This document shows, piece after piece, positions 45,163 to 53,347 of a stretch of 64,000 bases of DNA (position 1 is the stretch's first letter; every line of letters begins with the position of its first letter). Position numbers and translations under genes: made by a program. The notes beneath the pieces are model-generated. The model was not told the DNA's origin. It ran no database searches and saw only the letters and a list, made by a program, of their open reading frames with translations. The stretch spans positions 2,176,001 to 2,240,000 of the forward strand of contig NZ_CP085988.1 of NCBI RefSeq assembly GCF_020736365.1, written 5' to 3'. The DNA comes from Clostridium sp. M62/1 (GTDB lineage: Bacteria > Bacillota > Clostridia > Lachnospirales > Lachnospiraceae).

Positions 45163-45873
45163 ATGGCAATGCTGGAAGTAAAGGATTTAAGTGTCTATTA
45201 CGGCGTAATCCAGGCCCTTAAGGGAATCTCCTTTGAGGTGGAGGAGGGGGACGTCATCGCCCTGATCGGAGCCAACGGCGCCGGAAAGACGACGACGCTT
45301 CACGCCCTTACGGGACTGATCCCGGTGAAATCAGGAAGCATTGTATTCGAGGGAAAGGAAATCACAAAGGTACCGGGCTATAAGCTGGTATCCATGGGAA
45401 TCGCCCATGTGCCGGAGGGACGGCGGGTGTTTGCCCAGCTGACAGTGCTGCAGAACCTGAAAATGGGAGCATTTACGAGAAATAACAGGCAGGAAAGCGA
45501 GGAGACCATTAAAAGGATCTATCAGCGCTTTCCGAGGCTTGAAGAGAGGAAGAATCAGCTTGCGGGAACGCTCTCCGGCGGTGAGCAGCAGATGCTGGCC
45601 ATGGGGCGCGCCCTCATGTCTCACCCCAGGCTGCTTGTCATGGATGAGCCCTCCATGGGACTTTCTCCCCTGTATGTAAATGAGATTTTCGAGATTATCC
45701 AGGAAATCAGCAAAGAGGGGACAACGGTTCTTCTGGTGGAGCAGAACGCAAAGAAAGCTCTCTCCATTGCCAATAAGGCATATGTGCTGGAAACGGGAAA
45801 GATCGTTCTCAGAGGAGATGCAAAAGAGCTGATGAATAACGATCAGGTGAAGAAGGCGTATCTGAGCGAATAG
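45163..45873 (+). CDS. livF: Branched-chain amino acid ABC transporter ATPase LivF
   Basis: Second ATPase, dimerising with LivG. Walker A GANGAGKTT near residue 36, HVPEGRRVFAQLTV, signature LSGGEQQMLAMGRAL, Walker B LLVMDEPSMGLSP. 236 aa. Last gene of the operon, with AGGAGG upstream and a terminator downstream. Confidence 0.95.
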   Translation: MAMLEVKDLSVYYGVIQALKGISFEVEEGDVIALIGANGAGKTTTLHALTGLIPVKSGSIVFEGKEITKVPGYKLVSMGIAHVPEGRRVFAQLTVLQNLKMGAFTRNNRQESEETIKRIYQRFPRLEERKNQLAGTLSGGEQQMLAMGRALMSHPRLLVMDEPSMGLSPLYVNEIFEIIQEISKEGTTVLLVEQNAKKALSIANKAYVLETGKIVLRGDAKELMNNDQVKKAYLSE

Positions 45874-45968
45874 CGGACAAAATCCGTGCTGGAAAAGATG
45901 GCTGTAAGGGATGCTGCCGGGGACGGGATGTCCGCGGTTTAACAAAGAAAGCAAAAATCAAAATACTG

Positions 45969-46012
45969 AAAACCGCCGGGCAGCAGGAGATATGGCTGTG
46001 CGGCGGTTTTTT
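45969..46012 (+). terminator. Terminator of livJHMGF
   Basis: AAAACCGCCG (45969-45978) pairs with CGGCGGTTTT (46001-46010), with an inner CAGC/GCTG pair and a six-T tail. The remaining ~185 bases up to spoIVA hold no gene. Confidence 0.9.
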
Positions 46013-46197
46013 CTGTCCAGCCTTTGTATGGCGCCGAAATTTGAAGCAGCTACATCAAAATATTCAGAAAAAAGAAACCGCCCCGGGGCGATGGTAAACC
46101 AGGAAAAAGGCGGAGCATGAAACGGGGCTTTGAAACGTCATGTCTATGACGCCCTCCTGGTGCATATACTGTACCAGCACAGCAAGGGGGTAATAAT

Positions 46198-47673
46198 ATG
46201 GACAGTTTTAATGTATACAGCGATATTAAGGCCCGCACGGGCGGAGAAATCTACATAGGCGTGGTGGGGCCCGTGCGCACGGGAAAATCCACGTTTATCA
46301 AGCGCTTTATGGAGCAGATGGTTCTCCCTGGCATGGAGGATGAGCATGTGAGAGAACGCACCAGGGATGAGCTGCCCCAGAGTGCGGCGGGAAAAACCAT
46401 TATGACCACAGAACCCAAGTTTATTCCCAAGGAGGCGGTACAGATTCCGCTGGGAGAAGGGATTGACGCCAAAGTCAGACTGATTGACTGTGTAGGATTT
46501 ATGGTGGAGGGGGCAGCAGGACACATTGAAAACGACGCGGAGCGTCTGGTGAAGACGCCCTGGTTTGATTATGAGATTCCCTTTACCCAGGCAGCAGAGC
46601 TGGGAACCAGAAAAGTCATTACCGATCACTCCACTATCGGACTTGTTATCACAACCGACGGCTCCTTCGGAGAGATAAAAAGGCAGAACTATACAGCGGC
46701 GGAGGAAAAGACTGTAAAGGAGCTGAAAAACTTAAATAAGCCCTTCCTGATTCTGCTCAATTCCATGCGCCCCTACTCAGATGAGACAAAGCAGCTGGCC
46801 TCGGAGCTTGAGAAAAAATACGGAGTGCAGGTTATGCCGGTCAACTGCGAACAGCTGAAAAAAGAGGACATTCGCAGAATTATGGAGGAGGTTCTCACAG
46901 AGTTTCCAGTGTCGGAGCTCGACTTTTCCATCCCCAAATGGCTGGAAATTCTGCCTCAGGATCACTGGCTGAAGGCTCACGTCATCCAGGCGGTAAAGGA
47001 GATTCTTAAAAAGACCAGCCATATGAAAGATGTGCAGGGAGAGCTGCTGACTGCCCCTGACGAGTCCATCAGGCGCATGAAGGTGACCGGTATGAAGATG
47101 GCGGACGGAAGTGTTTCCGTGGAGATCGATGTGGATGACGGGTGCTATTACCAGATTTTAAGCGACTATGTGGGGGTGCCCATTGACGGCGAGTACAGAC
47201 TGATGCAGACCTTAAAGCGCCTGGCCGCCATGGAGAGAGAGTACGAGAAGGTAGGGGACGCACTGAGCCAGGCGCGGCTGAAGGGATACGGGGTGGTGAC
47301 GCCGGATCGCTCTGAGATTGTGCTTGATGAGCCACAGATTATCCGCCATGGAAATAAGTACGGTGTAAAAATGAAAGCCCAGGCCCCGTCTCTCAATCTG
47401 ATCAAGGCTCATATAGAGACGGAGATTGCTCCCATTGTGGGAAGTGAAAAGCAGGCGGCGGATCTGATCGACTATATCAAGGCCAACGCTAAAGAAAGCG
47501 AGGACGGTCTCTGGAACACAAATATTTTCGGAAAAAGCGTGGAGCAGATCGTGAGTGACGGCATTCAGGCTAAGATATCCCAGATGACCGAGGATTGCCA
47601 GATGAAGCTTCAGGACACGCTGCAGAAAATAATTAATGACAGCAACGGAGGAATGATTTGCATAATTATCTGA
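46198..47673 (+). CDS. spoIVA: Stage IV sporulation protein A, spore coat scaffold ATPase
   Basis: Polymerises on the forespore surface using ATP and anchors the coat. The 491-aa protein is conserved throughout: MDSFNVYSDIKARTGGEIYIGVVGP, P-loop GPVRTGKST (residues 24-32), IDCVGFMVEGAAGH, and the C-terminal NDSNGGMICIII tail that localises the protein. It is a single gene in this window. A CATATACT element (46163-46170) resembles a sigma-E -10, but I found no convincing -35. Confidence 0.97.
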   Translation: MDSFNVYSDIKARTGGEIYIGVVGPVRTGKSTFIKRFMEQMVLPGMEDEHVRERTRDELPQSAAGKTIMTTEPKFIPKEAVQIPLGEGIDAKVRLIDCVGFMVEGAAGHIENDAERLVKTPWFDYEIPFTQAAELGTRKVITDHSTIGLVITTDGSFGEIKRQNYTAAEEKTVKELKNLNKPFLILLNSMRPYSDETKQLASELEKKYGVQVMPVNCEQLKKEDIRRIMEEVLTEFPVSELDFSIPKWLEILPQDHWLKAHVIQAVKEILKKTSHMKDVQGELLTAPDESIRRMKVTGMKMADGSVSVEIDVDDGCYYQILSDYVGVPIDGEYRLMQTLKRLAAMEREYEKVGDALSQARLKGYGVVTPDRSEIVLDEPQIIRHGNKYGVKMKAQAPSLNLIKAHIETEIAPIVGSEKQAADLIDYIKANAKESEDGLWNTNIFGKSVEQIVSDGIQAKISQMTEDCQMKLQDTLQKIINDSNGGMICIII

Positions 47674-47686
47674 AATAAGTTATAAT
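47658..47686 (+). promoter_or_regulatory. Promoter of the beta-CASP gene
   Basis: TTGCAT (47658-47663), a 17-bp spacer and a perfect TATAAT (47681-47686). The -35 lies inside the last codons of spoIVA. Confidence 0.65.
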
Positions 47687-47873
47687 ATCTAGGAAAACAC
47701 AGGATAATGTGAAAAAAGACGGACAAACAGACGTATTGCATCTGAGTAAAAGAGGAAAACAGGCGGCTTTTGTCTGGATTTTTCGCAGAAAAGGCCCAGA
47801 ATGAAGGCGGTATGCGGCCAGAGGGGGGCGGTACTGGCAAAACGCAGCGGGCAGAAAGACAGGAGAGGGTTAT

Positions 47874-49481
47874 ATGAGACTGACATTTATCGGAGCCGAT
47901 CATGAAGTTACAGGGAGCTGCCATTATCTGGAGGCCTGCGGGCTGAATATTCTCATTGACTGCGGAATGGAGCAGGGCTCCAACAAGTACCAGAATCAGG
48001 AACTGCCAGTCAGCTATGCGGATATTGATTACGTGCTTGTAACGCATTCCCACATTGACCATGTGGGAATGCTGCCGTTTATCTTTGCGAGAGGTTTCTC
48101 GGGCCAGATTATGGCTTCTCGTGCTACCTGCGATCTGTGCAATATTATGCTGAAGGACTGCGCCCATATCCAGGAGTCAGAGGCAGAGTGGAAGAACAGG
48201 AAGGCAAAGAGGGCCGGCCGTCCTCAGGAGCCGCCTCTCTACACGATGAATGATGCAGAGGGAGTTCTGAAGCACTTTGTGCCCTGCGAGTACAATGAGA
48301 TTATAAGACTTTCGGAGGGGGTGGAGATCCGGTTTACGGATGCAGGCCACCTGCTGGGCTCTGCATTTATTGAGGTGTGGCTGACGGAAGACGGATGCTC
48401 CAAAAAGATTGTATTTTCCGGCGACATCGGAAATATGAACAAGCCTCTGATCCGCAATCCTCAATACATTGCCCAGGCAGATTATGTGGTGATGGAGAGC
48501 ACCTACGGGGACAGGCTCCACCGCCATTCGGCTGAGCATATCGAGGAATTTGCCAGGGTGATTCAGGAGACTCTGGACCGGGGAGGAAATGTGGTAATCC
48601 CTGCCTTCGCTGTGGGGCGTACCCAGGAGGTGCTCTACTATATCAGGAGGATCAAGGAGGAGGGACTGGTGACAGGACACGGCGATTTTGACGTGTACGT
48701 GGACAGCCCTCTGGCTGTGGAAGCTACCCAGGTGTTCAAGAAAAATATGCTGGACTGCTACAATGAGGAGACAAAAGCTCTTGTGAAAAAGGGGATCAAT
48801 CCCATTGCTTTTAAGGGTCTTAAGCTGTCTGTCAGCAGCCAGGAGTCCATCGCCATCAACTTTGACGATAAGCCCAAGGTTATCATCTCTGCTGCCGGCA
48901 TGTGCGATGCCGGGCGAATCCGCCACCATCTGAAGCACAACCTCTGGAGGCCGGAATGTACGATCCTGTTTGCCGGCTACCAGGCAGTGGGAACTCTGGG
49001 GCGCAGCATTATTGAAGGGAAAAAGGAGGTTAAACTGTTCGGCGAAACCATTGACGTGGAGGCCCATATTGAGAAGATTGAGGGTATCAGCGGGCACGCG
49101 GATCAGAAAGGCCTTCTTACATTTATCAACAGTTTTATGGAGAAGCCGAAACAGGTATTTGTGGTTCACGGCGATGATGAGGTCTGCACTCACTTTGCCG
49201 AGAAGCTGGAAAAAGAGTACGGGCTCAATGCCTTCGCCCCGTTCAGCGGAACGGTCTATAATCTGGCTGAAGGAAAATTTGAGACAATCACAGAGGGTGT
49301 TCCGATCCGCAGGGAGGAGGAGAGAGAGACATCCAAGAGAGCGGCCGGTGTATTCGGAAGACTTCTGGCTGCTGTGGATCGCCTCCGCCGTGTTGTCATG
49401 GACAATGAGGGCGGGGCAAATAAGGATCTGGCAAAATTTGCAGATCAGATCAATTCCCTCTGCGACAAGTGGGATCGCTAG
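47874..49481 (+). CDS. Beta-CASP metallo-beta-lactamase-fold RNA-processing protein
   Basis: A 535-aa protein related to CPSF73-type nucleases. Metal site: THSHIDHVGM (HxHxDH, near residue 60), then AGHLLGS and FSGDIG. Beta-CASP region with VVIPAFAVGRTQE, ISAAGMCDAGRIRHHL and the final ISGHADQKGL plus VFVVHGD. About 50 residues of charged tail follow. It is probably an endonuclease or exonuclease acting on RNA. It differs from RNase J, whose gene would be longer at the C-terminus. Confidence 0.88.
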   Translation: MRLTFIGADHEVTGSCHYLEACGLNILIDCGMEQGSNKYQNQELPVSYADIDYVLVTHSHIDHVGMLPFIFARGFSGQIMASRATCDLCNIMLKDCAHIQESEAEWKNRKAKRAGRPQEPPLYTMNDAEGVLKHFVPCEYNEIIRLSEGVEIRFTDAGHLLGSAFIEVWLTEDGCSKKIVFSGDIGNMNKPLIRNPQYIAQADYVVMESTYGDRLHRHSAEHIEEFARVIQETLDRGGNVVIPAFAVGRTQEVLYYIRRIKEEGLVTGHGDFDVYVDSPLAVEATQVFKKNMLDCYNEETKALVKKGINPIAFKGLKLSVSSQESIAINFDDKPKVIISAAGMCDAGRIRHHLKHNLWRPECTILFAGYQAVGTLGRSIIEGKKEVKLFGETIDVEAHIEKIEGISGHADQKGLLTFINSFMEKPKQVFVVHGDDEVCTHFAEKLEKEYGLNAFAPFSGTVYNLAEGKFETITEGVPIRREEERETSKRAAGVFGRLLAAVDRLRRVVMDNEGGANKDLAKFADQINSLCDKWDR

Positions 49482-49517
49482 CCTTCCAAAAAAGAAACGG
49501 ACAGAGAGGACAGACAT

Positions 49518-49994
49518 GTGAAAGTGGAAATTTACACAGATGGAGCCGCCAGGGGAAACCCGGACGGGCCAGGCGGTTTTGGAACCGTCCTTCACTATAC
49601 AGACACCAGGGGACAGCTCCACGTGAAGGAACTGTCGGCAGGGTACAGGCGGACAACCAACAACCGTATGGAACTGATGGCGGCTATAGCCGGGCTGGAA
49701 GCGCTGAACCGTCCCTGCCAGGTGGAGCTTTATTCAGACTCAAAATACCTGGTGGACGCTTTTAACCAGCACTGGATTGACGGATGGATAAAGAAAGGCT
49801 GGAAGAGGGGAAAAAACGAACCGGTTAAAAATGTAGATCTCTGGAAGCGCCTCCTGGCTGCAGCCAGTCCCCATAAGATCACATTTATCTGGGTAAAAGG
49901 GCACAACGGGCACCCGGAAAATGAAAGGTGTGACTTCCTTGCAACCTCTGCTGCAGACGGGGAAAACCTTCTGACAGATCCAGGGGTATTATAG
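49518..49994 (+). CDS. rnhA: Ribonuclease HI
   Basis: Cuts the RNA strand of RNA-DNA hybrids. Catalytic acidic residues are visible in [15 protein letters not shown] [20 protein letters not shown] and [10 protein letters not shown], with the late aspartate in [17 protein letters not shown] is the flexible histidine loop. 158 aa, GTG start at 49518. Confidence 0.95.
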   Translation: MKVEIYTDGAARGNPDGPGGFGTVLHYTDTRGQLHVKELSAGYRRTTNNRMELMAAIAGLEALNRPCQVELYSDSKYLVDAFNQHWIDGWIKKGWKRGKNEPVKNVDLWKRLLAAASPHKITFIWVKGHNGHPENERCDFLATSAADGENLLTDPGVL

Positions 49995-50079
49995 GCGAAA
50001 AAGACGGGAAAACAGACTGAAAAGTGCCGGGAGCCAGAGGGCTCTGAACAGGAAACAGCGGAATAATTTACAGTTAAGG

Positions 50080-50106
50080 CAGGCCGGCATTGCAGATGCC
50101 GGCCTG
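50080..50106 (+). terminator. GC-rich hairpin after rnhA
   Basis: CAGGCCGGCAT pairs perfectly with ATGCCGGCCTG around TGCAG. No T-run, so termination is uncertain. Confidence 0.5.
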
Positions 50107-50125
50107 AGTCAGCTACAGGAAAATA

Positions 50126-50132
50126 TTAATTA
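50126..50132. repeat. Left target-site duplication of the IS element
   Basis: TTAATTA, identical to 51719-51725 on the far side of the element. Confidence 0.85.
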
Positions 50133-50188
50133 CTAAAACTTCCCACACCATATTGGTGCGTTGATCCTTGAAAATTCAATATTTCAGC
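50133..50188 (+). repeat. Left terminal inverted repeat of the IS
   Basis: Begins CTAAAACTTCCCACACC and ends in the same 23-base block (CCTTGAAAATTCAATATTTC and AGC) found at the right end. Confidence 0.9.
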
Positions 50189-50267
50189 CAATAAAAAAAG
50201 CATAAATCTGTTCCGTTTGGTATAATGGAATTGACTAGAAACCATCTTTACAAAGGAGATTTATGCC

Positions 50268-51647
50268 ATGTCCAGTATACCACAAAACTATTTCGTTGAG
50301 AACGACTTAATTGACTGTGTTCAGAGATTTTTTTCCAAACATCATGTTGGCAGGCTCCTTGCCAGATGTAATGGAATGAAGGAAAAAGGTGTTTCATCTG
50401 TTTCCCTGCTTCGTTATAAACTCAGCAACATTTTTGTCGGAAGAAGTATGTATATGCAGCAGCGGACTGGCTCTTTTAAGGAGGCGTTTTCCAAGAACAC
50501 TTTCTACCGTTTCCTTAATTCTTCAAAAACAAACTGGCTTCGTTTTACTTCTCTTCTTGCAGCTGATATTGTCAATCATGACATTCGTGATCTGACAGAT
50601 CCGGAAAGAAAAAATGTCTTTATCATTGATGACAGCCTTTTCAACCGTACCAGCTGTAAGAAAACGGAACTGGGATCAAAAGTTTTTGACCACACGGATA
50701 TGCATTTCAAAAAGGGCTTCAGGATGCTTACTTTAAGCTGGAGTGATGGAAACACACTGATCCCTGTAAACAGCTGCCTGTTAGCGTCTGCAAAGAATAC
50801 AAATATCATCGGCCCGGTAAAGGACTTTGACAACAGAACCCTTGCAGGAAAAAGACGTGCGCTAGCCCAAACAAAAGCACCAGAGGCAATGATGACTTTA
50901 CTGAATACAGCCCTCAGTGCAGGGCTGAAAGCGGATTATGTCCTGTTTGATTCCTGGTTTTCCAATCCAGCACAGGTCACAGCCATCCATGCAAAAGGCA
51001 TGGATGTGATTGCCATGATTAAGAAAAGTAGCCGGATCAAATATTCGTACGGTGGTGAACAGCTGAATATCAAAGAAATCTATTCCCGGAACAAAAAGCG
51101 CCGTGGCAGATCAAAGTATCTGCTTTCTGTTGATGTTATGGTAGGAAAGGCGAATCCAATTCCGGCGAAAATCGTATGCGTAAGGAACAAGGCAAACCGC
51201 AAGGACTGGCTTGCTTTTATCTGTACAGCTACAACACTTTCCGAGGAAGAGATTATCCGTATTTATGGAAAGCGCTGGCAGATCGAGGTCTTTTTCAAAA
51301 CCTGCAAATCCATGCTGAATCTGGTTGGAGAATGCCACAGTTTATCTTATGATGCACTGACAGCCCATGTGGCGATCGTGTTTACCCGATATATGTTACT
51401 TGCAATGGAGCAGCGCCAAAATGAAGATCAGAGAACGCTTGGTGAACTGTTCTTCTTCCTTGTTGATGAAATGGCAGACATTACTTTCAACAGGTCACTT
51501 TGCATCCTGATGGAAGCCTTGATGGCAAGTCTTCAGGGAATCTTTAAACTAAGCGATGAGCAACTGAATGCTTTTACCGCTGATTTTGAAGCAAGATTGC
51601 CGGAATATCTGAGAAAAGCACTCCATTTGGAAGCTGCAGCGGCATAA
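50268..51647 (+). CDS. IS4-family DDE transposase
   Basis: A 459-aa transposase. Catalytic residues: first Asp in FIIDDSLFNR, second Asp in VLFDSWFSNP, and the Glu within YGKRWQIEVFFKTCK. That last block fits the IS4 Y(2)R(3)E(6)K pattern exactly. AAAGGAG precedes the ATG and a TGG-TATAAT (near 50219-50226) is a likely -10. No frameshift or internal stop, so it is probably functional. Confidence 0.95.
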   Translation: MSSIPQNYFVENDLIDCVQRFFSKHHVGRLLARCNGMKEKGVSSVSLLRYKLSNIFVGRSMYMQQRTGSFKEAFSKNTFYRFLNSSKTNWLRFTSLLAADIVNHDIRDLTDPERKNVFIIDDSLFNRTSCKKTELGSKVFDHTDMHFKKGFRMLTLSWSDGNTLIPVNSCLLASAKNTNIIGPVKDFDNRTLAGKRRALAQTKAPEAMMTLLNTALSAGLKADYVLFDSWFSNPAQVTAIHAKGMDVIAMIKKSSRIKYSYGGEQLNIKEIYSRNKKRRGRSKYLLSVDVMVGKANPIPAKIVCVRNKANRKDWLAFICTATTLSEEEIIRIYGKRWQIEVFFKTCKSMLNLVGECHSLSYDALTAHVAIVFTRYMLLAMEQRQNEDQRTLGELFFFLVDEMADITFNRSLCILMEALMASLQGIFKLSDEQLNAFTADFEARLPEYLRKALHLEAAAA

Positions 51648-51662
51648 ATCGCTATTTTGTTA

Positions 51663-51718
51663 GCTGAAATATTGAATTTTCAAGGAACGAATCCCATTTT
51701 AGGTATGGGAAGTTTTAG
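51663..51718 (-). repeat. Right terminal inverted repeat of the IS
   Basis: Reads CTAAAACTTCCCATACC from its outer end on the minus strand, then the shared inner 23-base block. Confidence 0.9.
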
Positions 51719-51725
51719 TTAATTA
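51719..51725. repeat. Right target-site duplication of the IS element
   Basis: TTAATTA, matching 50126-50132. Confidence 0.85.
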
Positions 51726-51822
51726 TATCTTACAATATATTACGTCTTTCTTCTGCTTCTTTTCTTTCAGCACCATTTATGATATGGTATTTATATCAAA
51801 GTGTGCAAAGGAATGGCTCAGA

Positions 51823-53151
51823 TTGAAAAATAGAGAATTTATCATTACCGTCCTTTTGATCTGCGCGTTCGGCTTTTTTGTAACCTTCCATGTGAGACGA
51901 TTTGTATCCGGAGGAGAAGAGACCGGACAGCCTGGTGAGTATACAGCCCAGGAATACACCGCTGAAGAGTTTGAGGTACAGAAAGAAGGGGCTGAGGCAG
52001 AAGCAGATCCTGCAGAAAACAGCCTGCCGCCGGCAGGAAGGGCTGCAGACGAGGCAGACGGCCCGGATACTTCTTCCACTGCATCTTACTCTGACGGAAT
52101 AGGGCCGGCGAAAGCACAGAACAGCGCCCCGGAGCCAGAGGCTGCCGGAACTAAAGGAAAAGAGCAGACAGGAGATAAGACAGGAAAGGATACTCAAGCT
52201 GCCAAGAATAGCGAGATTTCCGGGACTTCCGGTGAGCAGGCCCAAGCAGGAGGAGAGACTGGGAAAAACACATCAGAAAAAGGAAACTCAAAGTCCGCGT
52301 TAAATAACGGTGCAGCGCCATATAAAGAGGAATCCGGGAAGGCGCCGGAGAGCGGCTTATCTGCCGGGACACTTCAGACAGAGAACCCTTTGGCAGGCAA
52401 AGTTCAGGAGAATGAAAAGAAAGATAGCTCCGCACAGACGGAGCTACCCGGAAAAAATCAAAAGACAGAAGCTTCTTCAAAGGGACAGACGGGACAGACA
52501 GAGGCAGGCCCCGGGAGCACCCCTTTTTCCCTTCAGGCCGATAACAGTCAGTCCAGGGGGAAGGAGAGCTCTGCCGGAGGAGCAGCTTCGGATAAGGCTG
52601 ACGCCAGGCTTCGATCCGTACCCAAAGCCGCAGCGCTTTCGGGGAGAGAAGGGACGGAGGCAGCAGCTCAGCCGGGAGGACAGACAGAAGCAGCCGGCTC
52701 AGCATCCCGAAATGCAGATGGCACTGCCTCAGATACAAAGGCAGCCTCCGAGGGAACAAAGGAGGAGATGACAGAACAGGACTACCGCCAGGAATTAGCA
52801 GATATTGAGGTACTGGTGGAGCAGCTGAAAAATTCCAGAGCAGATACGAGCACATGGTCATACCTGAATATGGCGGATTATGAGCTGAAGCTCTGGGATG
52901 ATGAACTGAATGTGATCTATAAGGATATTATGAGCCGTCTCGATACCGAGGAGGCGGAGAAACTGAAAAAGGAAGAGAGGACATGGATTCGGCAGAAAGA
53001 TGAGGATGCCAGAAAGGCGGCTTCCCGGTATAAGGGAGGAACCCTGGAGGGATTGGAGCACACGGCATCTCTTGCCAAATCTACCAGGGAGAGAGCCTAT
53101 GCTCTTTTAGACTCCTATGGAAGCTGTCTCCCCCAGGAGGAGACGCAGTGA
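51823..53151 (+). CDS. Membrane-anchored LprI-like (DUF1311) protein with long disordered linker
   Basis: From a TTG start the protein has 442 aa. It contains one N-terminal transmembrane helix (FIITVLLICAFGFFVTF). A roughly 300-residue low-complexity linker rich in Ala, Gly, Ser, Glu and Lys follows. The folded C-terminal domain has LNVIYKDIMSRLDTEEAEKL and ERTWIRQKDEDARKAASRY, the LprI/DUF1311 pattern. Homologues include a mycobacterial lysozyme inhibitor, but most members are uncharacterised. AAAGGA lies ten bases before the TTG; an ATG at 51784 has no site. The IS ends about 100 bases upstream, so the native promoter may be displaced. Confidence 0.75.
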   Translation: MKNREFIITVLLICAFGFFVTFHVRRFVSGGEETGQPGEYTAQEYTAEEFEVQKEGAEAEADPAENSLPPAGRAADEADGPDTSSTASYSDGIGPAKAQNSAPEPEAAGTKGKEQTGDKTGKDTQAAKNSEISGTSGEQAQAGGETGKNTSEKGNSKSALNNGAAPYKEESGKAPESGLSAGTLQTENPLAGKVQENEKKDSSAQTELPGKNQKTEASSKGQTGQTEAGPGSTPFSLQADNSQSRGKESSAGGAASDKADARLRSVPKAAALSGREGTEAAAQPGGQTEAAGSASRNADGTASDTKAASEGTKEEMTEQDYRQELADIEVLVEQLKNSRADTSTWSYLNMADYELKLWDDELNVIYKDIMSRLDTEEAEKLKKEERTWIRQKDEDARKAASRYKGGTLEGLEHTASLAKSTRERAYALLDSYGSCLPQEETQ

Positions 53152-53155
53152 CGCC

Positions 53156-53235
53156 GCAGAACGGCACAGGCACAGCTGTTTTGGAGAAGGAAACAGAGCA
53201 GCTTTGCCTGTGCCGTTCTGCTTAACAGCTTTTTT
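53156..53235 (+). terminator. Strong terminator after the LprI-like gene
   Basis: A 17-bp perfect stem (53156-53172 with 53205-53221) extends inward through CAGCTG/CAGC-type pairs. It is followed by TTAACAGCTTTTTT. Confidence 0.88.
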
Positions 53236-53267
53236 CATGAACGCCGCCCCTTTCTCCCACCTGCACC

Positions 53268-53296
53268 TTGAAAAACCGTTCTTCATGTGATAGGAT
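53268..53296 (+). promoter_or_regulatory. Promoter of alaS
   Basis: TTGAAA (53268-53273), a 17-bp spacer and TAGGAT (53291-53296). The leader is too short for a T-box and shows none. Confidence 0.65.
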
Positions 53297-53347
53297 ATAC
53301 CAATGGATAAAAATATTACTTAAATGTAACAGGCAGGAGGAAACAAC

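Larger units (their letters stand above)
50133..51718 (+). mobile_element. Complete IS4-family insertion sequence, 1586 bp
   Basis: One transposase gene between 56-bp imperfect inverted repeats (50133-50188 and 51663-51718). The outer 17 bases differ at one position and the inner 23 are identical; the middle 16 differ but each can form a small hairpin. The element is flanked by a 7-bp duplication (TTAATTA). It is AT-richer than neighbouring core genes. Intact ends and open frame suggest recent or active insertion. Confidence 0.93.

Noticed and set aside
46137..46170. Sigma-E promoter of spoIVA
   Set aside because: A CATATACT -10-like element exists, but no -35 at a suitable distance could be found by eye.
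48177..49622. Long minus-strand open frame (481 codons)
   Set aside because: Antisense to the well-supported beta-CASP gene; no family features.
53152..53347. T-box riboswitch before alaS
   Set aside because: The large hairpin is the terminator of the upstream gene, and the T-box core AGGGTGGNACCGCG is absent. The same holds for serS.
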